Shown here: in pieces, positions 53,144 through 61,778 of the stretch
Numbering within the stretch: the stretch's first letter is position 1
Layout of the letters: each line of letters begins with the position of its first letter
Source: JALYXV01 sp963791545
Lineage (GTDB): Bacteria; Actinomycetota; Acidimicrobiia; Acidimicrobiales; Palsa-688
NCBI GenBank assembly: GCA_963791545.1
Contig: CAWBSR010000017.1
Span: 310,001-374,000 of the forward strand
Direction: 5' to 3'
DNA: 64,000 nucleotides
Program-made: the position numbers and the translations under genes
The notes under the pieces: model-generated
What the model saw: only the letters and a program-made list of their open reading frames with translations
What the model was told of the DNA's origin: nothing
Database searches by the model: none

Positions 53144-53309
53144 CTTGGGCTTGGTCGTCGCAATCCTCCTCGCGTGGGCGTGACCCTAGTGGCTGGTGGC
53201 CCCTTGGAAACCAGTTCCCGCCACTGGCTATTCCCCCCGGGCGCACATATGGAGCGCGATAGGTGTCCAGGCCCTCTTCCCATCGCCCGGGACCAATAAA
53301 CCCGCAGCT

Positions 53310-53630
53310 TCAGTCCTTGCCGGGCACCTCGCCGGGCACCTCGCCGGGCACCTCGCCGGGCACCTCGCCCAGCACCGGCGGACCGATGCGTTCCCGCACC
53401 AGGGCCGCCACCTCGCCCGCCTGGGCATGCCTTTCGAGGCCCGCTTTGGAGAAGATGAGCTCGCCGTCGAGGGTGACCTCGAAGCGCCCTTTGGAGGAGG
53501 GCCGCAACTCGACGGTCCTGAGGATGGGAGCCCACCGGCTCAGCAGTTCGTCCGTCAGACCGACGGCCCTGGGTATGTAGTTTCAGGGAACGCAGAACTC
53601 GATCAGAACGGTGTGCCGAGGGTCGAGCAT
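53310..53630 (-). CDS. SelW/SelT/SelH-family selenoprotein (UGA recoded)
   Basis: Rdx-type thioredoxin-fold protein of 106 residues, read through an in-frame UGA at 53585-53583 (Sec16). The redox motif is EFCVP-Sec-NYIPRA, giving C13-x-x-U16 immediately after the first beta strand (TVLIEF), as in SelW. The family body follows: LRTVELRPSSKGRFEVTL and ELIFSKAGLERHAQAGEV. It is a putative thiol/selenol oxidoreductase. The C-terminal GEVP repeats (4 units) are an unusual tail. It starts 8 bp after the acyl-CoA dehydrogenase stop, so they are probably cotranscribed. Confidence 0.88.
53321..53368. repeat. 12-bp tandem repeat (4 units) in selenoprotein tail
   Basis: Four perfect CGGGCACCTCGC units. 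On the minus strand they encode repeated Gly-Glu-Val-Pro at the C-terminus of the SelW-like protein. The length is a multiple of three, so copy number can vary without frame loss. Confidence 0.9.
53552..53566 (-). promoter_or_regulatory. bacterial SECIS hairpin in selW-like mRNA
   Basis: On the minus strand CCGTC and GACGG form a perfect 5-bp stem around loop GGTCT, starting 16 nt after the UGA (loop 21 nt after it). The loop is identical to the fdhA SECIS and to the E. coli SelB target. Confidence 0.85.
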
Positions 53631-53638
53631 GGTCCAAG

Positions 53639-55267
53639 TTACCGCTCCCCCGCCGCCTGCTCCACCAGCCGGCGAGCCACGACCTTGAGGGCCAGCACCT
53701 CGTCGGCCCCCTCGAAAATCGACAGCACCCGGGCGTCGACGAAGTAGCGGGAAACGGGGAACTCCTCGGCGTAGCCCATGCCGCCGTGGATCTGCATGGC
53801 CTCCCGGCTCACCCATTCCGCGGCCCGGCACACGTAGGCCTTGAGCATGGACGCCTCCATCGAGCCGGTCCCCGTCGCCATCAGCCGGGCCACCTCGTAC
53901 ATGTGCTGGCGGGTGGCCTGGATGACGGCGGCCATGCGCCCCAACTTGGCCTGGGTGAGCTGGTAACCGGCGATGGGCCGCCCGAAGACGACCCGGTCGG
54001 CGGCGTAGTCCCGGGCCGCCTCGTAAGCGGCCTGCATGACCCCGATGGCCCGGGCTGCGGTCTGCAGCCGGCCCGCCTCGAACCCCTCCATCTGCAGGTA
54101 GAAGCCCCGCCCCCGCCCCGCCGGGCCCCCGATGAGGCAGTCGTCGGGCACCCACCAGTTGTCGAAGGCCAGCTCGTAGGAGTGCATACCCCGGTAGCCG
54201 ATGGTGTCGATGGGGCGCCCCTCGAGGCGCCCGCAGTCCGGGCCCGGGCCCGAGCCACCCGACGAAGCCTGGTCGACGATGAAGCCCCGCCCATCGGCGC
54301 GGGGCTTGGCCACGATGAACAGGCTCAGTCCCCGGTGGGCCTTACCCCGGTCGGTGTCGGTGCGGGCCAACAGCATCAACACATCGGCTCGGGCCGCGAA
54401 CGTGCACCACGTCTTGACCCCGTTGATCACCCACCCGCCGCCCTCAAAAGGTGTCGCGGTGACTTTCAGCCCCGCCACGTCGGACCCGAAATCGGGCTCC
54501 GTCACCGCCACCGCCGCCATCTGCTCCCCCGACGCGATCCGGGGCAGCCAGGCCTGCTTCTGCTCCTCTGTCCCCCCCTTCACCAGGGCCCGGGTCAGGA
54601 TCTCGGGCCGGGTGATGAGCGAACCACCGACGCCGAGCGACGCTCGGGCCAGTTCCTCGGTCGCGATCACCATGCCCATCAGGTCGCTGGCGCCACCTGA
54701 GGCGAACCCGCCGTACTCCTCGGGCACCGACAGCCCGAAGCAGCCCATTTCGGCCAGCCCCTCGATCACCGACTCCGGGATGTCCCCGTTGGTGCGGTGG
54801 ACCTCATCGGCGACGGGACGAATGCGCTCCTCGGCGAAGCGCCGGAATGTGTCCTGGACCATCTCGAAGTCGCTGTCGAGGTGGCGATCTCCCGCCGTGG
54901 TGGCCAGCGTCGCCAGGAACGCCGGGTCCCGGTAGGCCTGCACCACCGGGAGCATGCCGTCGAGCGCCCCCGGGGTCACGCCCCACTGTTGCTCCCGGCC
55001 CAGCACCTTGACCATGAGCTCATAGAGGGCGTCGGCCGCGAAGGCGCAGGCCAGGGCGGCCTCGGTTTCCCCGTGGGCCCCGTAGGTGAGCGCCACCCGG
55101 GCGACGGCCACCCCGGCCGCCCCGTGGGCGAGGTCGTAGGCGACGACCTGGTTGGCGTCCACGGCGTCATGGCCCTGGCCGGCCAGGTGGGCCGCGGCCC
55201 GCCCGATCAGCTCGTCGGCGGCGGCGAGCGCCCCTTTCAGGGCACCGAGATCGGGCGTCGCAGGCAT
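53639..55267 (-). CDS. acyl-CoA dehydrogenase with N-terminal helical extension
   Basis: Flavoenzyme of 542 residues. The last 420 residues are a canonical acyl-CoA dehydrogenase: SVPEEYGGFASGG, AVTEPDFGSDVAGLK (FAD and substrate loop), GWVINGVKTWCTF, the C-terminal helices QATRQHMYEVARL, MQIHGGMGYAEEFPVSR and IFEGADEVLALKVVARRL. The first 120 residues form an extra helical domain (LAAADELIGRAAAHLAGQG), as in some actinobacterial homologues. The substrate acyl chain is unknown. It lies upstream of the SelW-like selenoprotein in the same transcription direction. Confidence 0.9.
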   Translation of the reverse strand: MPATPDLGALKGALAAADELIGRAAAHLAGQGHDAVDANQVVAYDLAHGAAGVAVARVALTYGAHGETEAALACAFAADALYELMVKVLGREQQWGVTPGALDGMLPVVQAYRDPAFLATLATTAGDRHLDSDFEMVQDTFRRFAEERIRPVADEVHRTNGDIPESVIEGLAEMGCFGLSVPEEYGGFASGGASDLMGMVIATEELARASLGVGGSLITRPEILTRALVKGGTEEQKQAWLPRIASGEQMAAVAVTEPDFGSDVAGLKVTATPFEGGGWVINGVKTWCTFAARADVLMLLARTDTDRGKAHRGLSLFIVAKPRADGRGFIVDQASSGGSGPGPDCGRLEGRPIDTIGYRGMHSYELAFDNWWVPDDCLIGGPAGRGRGFYLQMEGFEAGRLQTAARAIGVMQAAYEAARDYAADRVVFGRPIAGYQLTQAKLGRMAAVIQATRQHMYEVARLMATGTGSMEASMLKAYVCRAAEWVSREAMQIHGGMGYAEEFPVSRYFVDARVLSIFEGADEVLALKVVARRLVEQAAGER

Positions 55268-55289
55268 GGCGCCGAGGGTATTACGGCGC

Positions 55290-55940
55290 TCAGCCGCCGC
55301 GGCGGGCGACCACCGTCACCAGCGGCGGCAGGACCATCGGGTCGTCCTCGGGGTCGATGCCGGTGAGGGCCTCGAGGTAATCGCTGACAGGCCCGGGGCC
55401 GACCCCCGCGGGCGCCTCGGCCCAGGCGTCGACCAGCTCCAAACCGGCGTCGCGCACCAGCTTGGGGAGTACCGCCCCGACGTCGGGGTGACGGGCATCA
55501 GGGTAGGAAAAAGGGCGGCCGTCGATCCGGCCGGCCGAGGTGATGGGTTCCTGCGCCACGATCCAGCCCCCGGGGCGTACCGCGGCTCGCATCCTCAAGA
55601 GCACAGCCACCGGGTCGTGGACGTGGAGCAACACGAACCGGCAGTAGGCCAGGTCCACCTGCTCGGGAAGAGTGAGGTCCTCGGCCGCCTGGGTTAGGGC
55701 GATCACCTGGGCCTGGGCCGCCTCGGCGGCCGCCTCGGCGACCGCATCTCGCGCCGCGGGGTCGCTATCCACGGCATAGACCCGGCCGTCGCGCCCCACG
55801 ATCCGGGCCAGGGCCACCGTTACGTCGCCCCCGCCCGCCCCGACATCGACACAGCGCCACCCCTCCCGCAGGCCCAGGCGGTCGAGTGCGGTTGCCAACG
55901 GGCGCCGATAAACGTCATTGCGAAGTTCGAGTTCGATCAT
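55290..55940 (-). CDS. class I SAM-dependent methyltransferase
   Basis: Methyltransferase of 216 residues. CVDVGAGGGDVTVALARIV is motif I (near 33), VYAVDSDPAARDAV the acidic loop, DLTLPEQVDLAYCRFVLLHV the next strands, and RAAVRPGGWIVAQEP the motif III region. Substrate unknown. ATG 55940. It is 22 bp upstream of the acyl-CoA dehydrogenase on the same strand, so they may be cotranscribed, and is divergent from livK. Confidence 0.85.
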   Translation of the reverse strand: MIELELRNDVYRRPLATALDRLGLREGWRCVDVGAGGGDVTVALARIVGRDGRVYAVDSDPAARDAVAEAAAEAAQAQVIALTQAAEDLTLPEQVDLAYCRFVLLHVHDPVAVLLRMRAAVRPGGWIVAQEPITSAGRIDGRPFSYPDARHPDVGAVLPKLVRDAGLELVDAWAEAPAGVGPGPVSDYLEALTGIDPEDDPMVLPPLVTVVARRGG

Positions 55941-56067
55941 GGCGGTGGGTGCTCATTATTACGGGCTCATGTCGCGTGCTTCGACGAAGGCGGCACCGTG
56001 GTCCCTCTTCGGCATAGAGTCTCGCCCTAGCAGCCAAAATACGGTTCGGCTCAAGGGGAGGGTTCGG

Positions 56068-57354
56068 ATGTTGAAGCGGGTCAAGTTACGTCACGGGACT
56101 TTGGTGCTCGTTGCCGCCGCCATGCTGGCGGCGGGGTGCAGCAGTACCAAGTCGACGAATACGACTGGAACGACGGCCGCTGGAGGCTGCGCCGGGTCCG
56201 CCGCCCCCGCCACTTCCAACAAGAGTTCTTCGGCGGTGAATGTGGCATTCCACTCGTCGCCCGCGCCTCAGGTGGCGACCCAGGCCGGCGGCACCCTCAA
56301 GATCGGCTTCTTCGGTGCCCTGACCGGCCCCGACGCCCAGCTCGGGATCAACGAGCATGAGGGCGAAAAGCTGGCCCTGGCCCAGCACAACGCCAAGCCC
56401 GGCGCCACCCAGGTCCAGCTGGTCGACTACGACACCACCGGGTCGGGGACGGTTGCGCCCCAGCTGGCCCAGAAGGCCATTACCGACAAGGTGGTCGCGG
56501 TGGTGGGACCCGCCTTCTCCGGTGAATCCAAGACCGCCGACCCCATCTTCGAGCAGGCGGGCATTGTCAACATCACCGCCTCGGCGACCAACCCCTCCCT
56601 GGCTGCCAACGGTTGGAAGTACTTCCACCGGGCGGTCGGCAATGACAACGCCCAGGGCCCGGCGGCCGCCAACTACATCTTGAAGAAGCTGAACGCCAAG
56701 TGCATCGCCGTCATTGACGACAACGAGGAGTACAGCCTCGGCATCGCCAACATCGTCCGCAGCACCATTACCGGCGCCGGGGCCAAGGTGATCGTGACCG
56801 ACCACATCGACAAGACGGCCCAGGACTATTCGGCCACCGTCAACAAGGTCAAGGCGGCCCATCCCGACGCCATCTTCTACGGCGGTTACTACTCCGAGGG
56901 GGGCCGGTTCCTCAAGCAGCTCCGTGACGCCGGGATCACCGTCAAGTTCGTCTCCGATGACGGCGCCAATGACCCCAAGATCATTGACTCGGCCGGCTCC
57001 AGCGCCGCCGTCGGCGCCCTGTTGACCTGCCCGTGCGGCGACATCACTCAGAGCACCAACCCCAACGCGGCCTCCTTCGTCAGCGCCTACACGGCGTCGG
57101 CCCATGCCGCTCCGGGGACCTACTCGGCGGAGGCCTACGACGCCACCAACGTGCTCCTGCAAGCCATCGACGCCGGTAAGACCTCGGCGGCCGACATCAA
57201 CACCTTCCTCACCACCATCAACTACGTGGGCCTGACCAAGACCTTCAAGTTCGACAGCAAGGGCGAGGTCGCCAGCCCGACGGTGTACATGTGGGAGGTC
57301 AAGGGCGGCAAGGTCGTCCTGGACGGGGCCGTCGACCAGCTGATCGGCGGGTAG
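56068..57354 (+). CDS. livK: branched-chain amino acid ABC transporter substrate-binding lipoprotein
   Basis: Periplasmic-binding-type lipoprotein of 428 residues. ATG 56068 begins a lipoprotein signal (LVLVAAAMLAAGCSS, lipobox LAAGC with Cys near 26), so it is anchored outside the membrane. The Leu/Ile/Val-binding fold follows: LKIGFFGALTGPDAQLG, VVAVVGPAFSGESKTADPIF, HPDAIFYGGYYSEGGRFLK and AEAYDATNVLLQAID. The frame is open to 55918, but the signal peptide fixes the start. It heads a complete LivKHMGF system, with a strong hairpin between livK and livH. Confidence 0.93.
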   Translation: MLKRVKLRHGTLVLVAAAMLAAGCSSTKSTNTTGTTAAGGCAGSAAPATSNKSSSAVNVAFHSSPAPQVATQAGGTLKIGFFGALTGPDAQLGINEHEGEKLALAQHNAKPGATQVQLVDYDTTGSGTVAPQLAQKAITDKVVAVVGPAFSGESKTADPIFEQAGIVNITASATNPSLAANGWKYFHRAVGNDNAQGPAAANYILKKLNAKCIAVIDDNEEYSLGIANIVRSTITGAGAKVIVTDHIDKTAQDYSATVNKVKAAHPDAIFYGGYYSEGGRFLKQLRDAGITVKFVSDDGANDPKIIDSAGSSAAVGALLTCPCGDITQSTNPNAASFVSAYTASAHAAPGTYSAEAYDATNVLLQAIDAGKTSAADINTFLTTINYVGLTKTFKFDSKGEVASPTVYMWEVKGGKVVLDGAVDQLIGG

Positions 57355-57384
57355 TCGAGACCGGTTTCGGCCAGTCATTCCAAC

Positions 57385-57416
57385 AGGAGCGGGAGCGCTG
57401 GTGCGCTCCCGCTCCT
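57385..57416. terminator. strong hairpin between livK and livH
   Basis: A perfect 14-bp stem (AGGAGCGGGAGCGC / GCGCTCCCGCTCCT) with loop TGGT lies 30 bp after the livK stop and 23 bp before livH. No downstream T-run is seen. It is probably an attenuator or mRNA-stabilising structure that lets livK be made in excess of the permease. Confidence 0.7.
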
Positions 57417-57439
57417 CTGGTTCCAAGGAACGGTGAGGT

Positions 57440-58375
57440 GTGCACAATCTCATCAATCAGTTCTGGCCATCGACCGTCGACGGCCTGACACTCGGGTCCA
57501 TCTACGCGCTGATCGCGCTCGGCTACACCCTCGTCTACGGCGTCCTGCGGCTCATCAACTTCGCCCACTCCGAGGTGTTCATGGTGGGGACCCTGGGCTC
57601 GCTGTTCATGATCCATGCCCTGCATGTGAAGACCGAGCGGAGCGGATTTGCCCTGGTCGGGGTGCTCCTGGCGTCGCTGTTGGCCGCCATGGCGGTGTCC
57701 GCGGCGACCGCGGTGCTGCTGGAGCGCATCGCCTACCGGCCTCTGCGGCGACGAGGGGCGGGACGACTGGCGGCGCTGATCTCCGCGATTGGCGCCTCGT
57801 TCTTCCTCCAGGAGTTCGTGGCGCTGCGCTACGGGAGGGACCTGATCGCCTTCCCGCGGGTCATGAAGAAGGTGACCCTGTTCAAGATCGGCAGCGCGGA
57901 CGTCCGCAACGACAAGCTGATCGTGTTCGTCTCCGCCATCGCCCTCATGATCGTGCTCGACCGCTTCGTGAACGGGACCCGCCTCGGCAGGGGAATCCGG
58001 GCCACCGCCCAGGACCCGGAAACGGCGGTGCTGATGGGTGTCAACATCGACCGGGTGGTGGTGGCCACCTTCGTACTGGGGGGTCTCATGGCGGGGGTGG
58101 CCGCCATGCTGTACGGGCTGCGATTCGAGAACACCCAGTACATCGCGGGTTTCGTGCCCGGCATCAAGGCGTTCACCGCCGCCGTTCTCGGCGGCATCGG
58201 CAACCTGAGAGGCGCCCTGCTCGGCGGGCTGCTGCTGGGCCTGGTGGAATCGTACGGTGCGTCGTTCTTCGGGTCGCAATGGTTGGACGTGGTGGCGTTC
58301 GCGGTACTCGTGATCGTGTTGATGTTCCGCCCCACCGGCCTCCTCGGCGAGGCCCTGGCACGGGCCCGGGCATGA
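57440..58375 (+). CDS. livH: branched-chain amino acid ABC permease LivH
   Basis: Membrane permease of 311 residues from GTG 57440. The family start is GLTLGSIYALIALGYTLVYG, then LINFAHSEVFMVGTL, and the cytoplasmic EAA-like coupling region GIRATAQDPETAVLMGVN near residue 190. A final helix pair (FTAAVLGGIGNLRGALLGG) completes about eight helices. Its TGA overlaps the livM ATG (ATGA). It pairs with LivM. Confidence 0.93.
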   Translation: MHNLINQFWPSTVDGLTLGSIYALIALGYTLVYGVLRLINFAHSEVFMVGTLGSLFMIHALHVKTERSGFALVGVLLASLLAAMAVSAATAVLLERIAYRPLRRRGAGRLAALISAIGASFFLQEFVALRYGRDLIAFPRVMKKVTLFKIGSADVRNDKLIVFVSAIALMIVLDRFVNGTRLGRGIRATAQDPETAVLMGVNIDRVVVATFVLGGLMAGVAAMLYGLRFENTQYIAGFVPGIKAFTAAVLGGIGNLRGALLGGLLLGLVESYGASFFGSQWLDVVAFAVLVIVLMFRPTGLLGEALARARA

Positions 58376-59583
58376 ACCCCTTCACGAAGGTCGGCAATGC
58401 CCTAACCCGGGCCCGTCGCGCCATGCCCGACATTGTCGGTCCCATCGGGCGGTGGTGGGACGGGCGGCCGAAGTGGCAGCGCCTGGCGTTCTACGCCCTG
58501 GCGCTGGCGATCGCGATCCTGGCGCCCGCCAACGGCGTGGGCCGGATCATGGCGCCGGCCAGCGACTGGAAGACCATCCTGTTCAACCCCATCGGGGTCT
58601 ACATCCTGCTGGCCTTGGGCCTCAACGTGGTGGTGGGCCTGGCGGGACTGCTGGACCTGGGCTACGTGGCCTTTTTCGCGGTCGGCGCCTACACCATGGC
58701 GCTGCTGGCCACGCACCGCCATCTCGACTTCTGGCTGGTGCTGCCCATCGGGATCATTCTGGCCGCCTTCGCCGGGGTCATCCTGGGCGCCCCCACGCTG
58801 CGGTTGCGGGGTGACTACCTGGCCATCGTCACCCTCGGTTTCGGAGAGATCGTGCGCCGTATCGCGATCAATTCCAATTCTCTCGGCGGCCCCCGCGGCA
58901 TCGCGGGCATCCCCCACCCGCCCAGCATCGACCACATCACGGCGTTCAGTTACGGCGTCCTCGACCCGAAGCCCTACTACTACCTCGTCCTGGCCATGAT
59001 CATCCTGGTGATCGTCATCGGCAAACGGCTCGAACACAGCCGGGTCGGGCGGTCCTGGCAGGCGGTACGGGAGGACGAGGACGTAGCCGAGCTCATGGGG
59101 GTGCCCAGCTTCAAGTTCAAGCTGTGGGCCTTCGCCATCGGGGCGTCGATCGGGGGAATGTGCGGCGTCCTGTTCGCGTCCAAGCAGATCGCCATCACGC
59201 CCGACAACTTCCCGTTCCTGCTCTCGGTGCTTATTCTCGCCGCCGTCGTCCTCGGGGGTTCCGGCAACATACCCGGGGTGATCCTGGGCGCCTTCCTGGT
59301 GGCGTGGCTGCCGGAGTACCTGCGCGACGCCAGCTTCGGCAAGTTCGTGGTGCGCCAGGCCCACCATGTGCTACCGAAGGCCCAGAGCTTTGCCGACCTG
59401 CGGGTGCTCATCTTCGGGGGGGCGCTCGTGGTGATGATGATCTTCCGGCCCGAAGGCCTGCTGCCGTCCCGTAAGCGGCGGGCCGAGCTGGCCGAAGGCC
59501 AGGGGGGGATGGGCTCGCTGGGCGGCGTGATCGCGGCCCCGGTCACCCCTGGCGTCGAGTCGCGCCCCGAGGCCGAGAGTTGA
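58372..59583 (+). CDS. livM: branched-chain amino acid ABC permease LivM
   Basis: Permease of 403 residues. ATG 58372 was chosen by the ATGA overlap with livH; the longer open frame upstream is a shadow of livH. Landmarks are LGLNVVVGLAGLLDLGYVAFF, LRLRGDYLAIVTLGFGEIVR, SWQAVREDEDVAELMGV (coupling helix) and VLGGSGNIPGVILGAFLV. A soluble tail follows DLRVLIFGGALVVMMIFRPEG. Forms the transmembrane heterodimer with LivH. Confidence 0.93.
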   Translation: MNPFTKVGNALTRARRAMPDIVGPIGRWWDGRPKWQRLAFYALALAIAILAPANGVGRIMAPASDWKTILFNPIGVYILLALGLNVVVGLAGLLDLGYVAFFAVGAYTMALLATHRHLDFWLVLPIGIILAAFAGVILGAPTLRLRGDYLAIVTLGFGEIVRRIAINSNSLGGPRGIAGIPHPPSIDHITAFSYGVLDPKPYYYLVLAMIILVIVIGKRLEHSRVGRSWQAVREDEDVAELMGVPSFKFKLWAFAIGASIGGMCGVLFASKQIAITPDNFPFLLSVLILAAVVLGGSGNIPGVILGAFLVAWLPEYLRDASFGKFVVRQAHHVLPKAQSFADLRVLIFGGALVVMMIFRPEGLLPSRKRRAELAEGQGGMGSLGGVIAAPVTPGVESRPEAES

Positions 59584-60356
59584 CCGACAACCTGCTCGAG
59601 ATCGACCACCTCACGGTGCGCTTCGGCGGGGTGGTCGCCATCAGCGACCTCGAACTCGTCGTCCAAACCGGCGAGATCTGCGCCTTGATAGGTCCCAACG
59701 GGGCCGGAAAGACGACATGTTTCAACATCATCACCGGCGTCTACCAGCCGTCCGAGGGTGACGTCCGCTTCGCCGCCAGGTCGGTGGCGGGCCTGAAACC
59801 GCACCAGATCACCCGGCTGGGAATAGCCCGGACCTTCCAGAACATCCGCCTGTTCGCCAACATGACGACCCTCGAGAACGTCATGGTGGGTGCCGACGCC
59901 CGGCACCGCACCAGTGTGCCCGGCGCCGTCCTCACCTTGCCCCGCCACCGCGCCGAGGAGCGGGTGGGCGAACAGGTCGCCCGAGAGCTGCTGGCCTTCG
60001 TGGGTATCGGCCGCGCCGCCGACGACGTGGCCAAGAACCTCGCCTACGGCGACCAGCGCCGGCTGGAGATCGCCCGGGCCCTGGCGACGGAGCCCAAGCT
60101 GCTCCTGCTCGACGAACCCGCGGCGGGGATGAACCCCGCCGAGAAGGGGTCGCTGCAGGACCTGATCCGGCGGATCCGGGACAAGGGCCACACCGTGCTC
60201 CTGATCGAGCACGACATGAGCCTGGTCATGCAGATCAGTGATCGGATCGCGGTGCTGGATTTCGGCCGCAAGATCGCCGAGGGGCTTCCGGCGGCCATCC
60301 AGACCAACCCCGCGGTCATCGAGGCCTACCTGGGGAGTGCTGCCGATGCTTCTTGA
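59580..60356 (+). CDS. livG: branched-chain amino acid ABC transporter ATPase LivG
   Basis: ABC ATPase of 258 residues, starting with TTG 59580 that overlaps the livM stop (TTGA). Walker A ALIGPNGAGKTTCFN, the LivG-type loop ITRLGIARTFQNIRLF (Q-loop/lid), the ABC signature KNLAYGDQRRLEIARAL (LAYGDQ in place of LSGGQ, normal for LivG), Walker B KLLLLDEPAAGMNP and the His switch LIEHDM are all present. It energises transport on the cytoplasmic side with LivF. Confidence 0.94.
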   Translation: MTDNLLEIDHLTVRFGGVVAISDLELVVQTGEICALIGPNGAGKTTCFNIITGVYQPSEGDVRFAARSVAGLKPHQITRLGIARTFQNIRLFANMTTLENVMVGADARHRTSVPGAVLTLPRHRAEERVGEQVARELLAFVGIGRAADDVAKNLAYGDQRRLEIARALATEPKLLLLDEPAAGMNPAEKGSLQDLIRRIRDKGHTVLLIEHDMSLVMQISDRIAVLDFGRKIAEGLPAAIQTNPAVIEAYLGSAADAS

Positions 60357-61071
60357 AGTGAACGACATTCACGTGCATTACGGCAAGGTCGAGGCCCTGA
60401 AGGGGATCTCCATCGAGGTCGACGAAGGCGAGATTGTCACCCTGATCGGCGCCAACGGGGCCGGGAAGACGACCACCCTCAAGACGATTTCCGGCGTACG
60501 CCCGGTAAGCACCGGTTCGGTGATCTTCCGGGGCGACAACATCACCGGCCTCCCCGGCCATCGCCGCGTCGAGATGGGCCTCAGCCAGGCCCCTGAGGGC
60601 CGAGGGATCTTTCCCGGGATGACGGTGGTCGAGAACCTCGAAATGGGCGCCTATGCCCGCCGGGGCAATCAGCGCAAAGAGGTGGCGGCCGACTTCGACC
60701 GGGTCTACCAACTGTTCCCCCGTCTCGCCGAGCGCAAGACCCAGATGGGCGGCACCCTCTCGGGCGGTGAGCAGCAAATGCTGGCCATCGGCAGGGCGCT
60801 CATGGCCCGCCCCCAGCTGTTGCTGCTGGACGAGCCGTCGATGGGGTTGGCGCCCAAGCTGGTCTCGCAGATCTTTCAGATCATCCGCGAGATCTCGGCC
60901 CAGGGCACCACGATCCTGCTGGTGGAGCAGAACGCCGTCCAGGCCCTCTCCCTGGCCGACCGGGCCTACGTGCTCGAGACCGGGCACGTGGTGCGCACCT
61001 CCGACGCCCGTTCCCTCCTCGATGACGAATCGGTCCGGGCTGCCTACCTGGGTGGTGCGGTGAAGTCGTGA
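60346..61071 (+). CDS. livF: branched-chain amino acid ABC transporter ATPase LivF
   Basis: ABC ATPase of 241 residues from ATG 60346, overlapping the end of livG by 11 bases. Walker A LIGANGAGKTTTLKT, the LivF-type segment SQAPEGRGIFPGMTVVENL, signature LSGGEQQMLAIGRAL, Walker B QLLLLDEPSMGLAP and His switch LVEQNA (Gln-Asn instead of His-Asp, usual for LivF) fit. The frame upstream of 60346 is a livG shadow. Its TGA overlaps the next gene's GTG. Confidence 0.94.
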   Translation: MLLEVNDIHVHYGKVEALKGISIEVDEGEIVTLIGANGAGKTTTLKTISGVRPVSTGSVIFRGDNITGLPGHRRVEMGLSQAPEGRGIFPGMTVVENLEMGAYARRGNQRKEVAADFDRVYQLFPRLAERKTQMGGTLSGGEQQMLAIGRALMARPQLLLLDEPSMGLAPKLVSQIFQIIREISAQGTTILLVEQNAVQALSLADRAYVLETGHVVRTSDARSLLDDESVRAAYLGGAVKS

Positions 61072-61778
61072 TCCCGGCGGTTCTGCTGGACGTGGGCGGG
61101 GTCATCACCACCCCCGACCACGACATGCTGCGCCTGGGCTTGGGACGGGCGGGCACCGACCCGAGCGAGGCGGCTCTCGATCGGGCCCACTATGCCGGGA
61201 TGTCCGCCCTCGACGGCGGATTCCTTACGACCGGCGTGCTCGACTGGCGGCAGTACGACGCCGGGGTGGCCCGGTCGGTGGGCGTGGCCGAGGAGCTCCT
61301 CGGCGACGCCGTCGAAGGGCTCGAGGCGGCATGGGGCCAGGTCCGGGGGTGGCACCGGATCGTGCCCGGCTCCCTTGAGGGGCTGCGGCGGCTGGCGGCG
61401 ACGGGAGTGAGCATCGGTGTGGTGTCCAACGCCGACGGAACGGTGGCCGACCAGCTGGTGGCGGCCCGGGTGCTGCAGGTGGGGGAGGGCCACGGAGTGT
61501 CGGTGGCCGTCGTGGTCGACTCGACGGTCGTCGGGATCGAGAAACCCGATCCCCGTATCTTCACGGTGGCCCTCGACGCCCTGGGGGTGGGCCCCGGCGA
61601 CGTCGGCCGGGTGGTCCACGTGGGCGACAGCATCTTCTCCGACGTGGCCGGGGCCCGGGCGGCCGGGCTGCGCCCCCTCCACCTCGATCCCTACGGCGAC
61701 TGCCCCGCCCCGGCCGGCGACCACGAGCATGTTCGCTCGTTGAGCGAGGTCGCGGAGCTGGTGAGGTCGGACCGGTGA
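61068..61778 (+). CDS. HAD-superfamily hydrolase
   Basis: Haloacid-dehalogenase fold phosphatase of 236 residues from GTG 61068 (GTGA overlap with livF). Motif I is AVLLDVGGVIT: the usual DxD is D-V-G, so the general acid Asp is missing or replaced, as in some HAD relatives. Motif II is VVSNADGTV, and motifs III/IV are EKPDPRIF and HVGDSIFSDVAGARAAGL. It may dephosphorylate a small metabolite or act on a non-phosphate substrate. Coupled to MaoC downstream. Confidence 0.82.
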   Translation: MIPAVLLDVGGVITTPDHDMLRLGLGRAGTDPSEAALDRAHYAGMSALDGGFLTTGVLDWRQYDAGVARSVGVAEELLGDAVEGLEAAWGQVRGWHRIVPGSLEGLRRLAATGVSIGVVSNADGTVADQLVAARVLQVGEGHGVSVAVVVDSTVVGIEKPDPRIFTVALDALGVGPGDVGRVVHVGDSIFSDVAGARAAGLRPLHLDPYGDCPAPAGDHEHVRSLSEVAELVRSDR

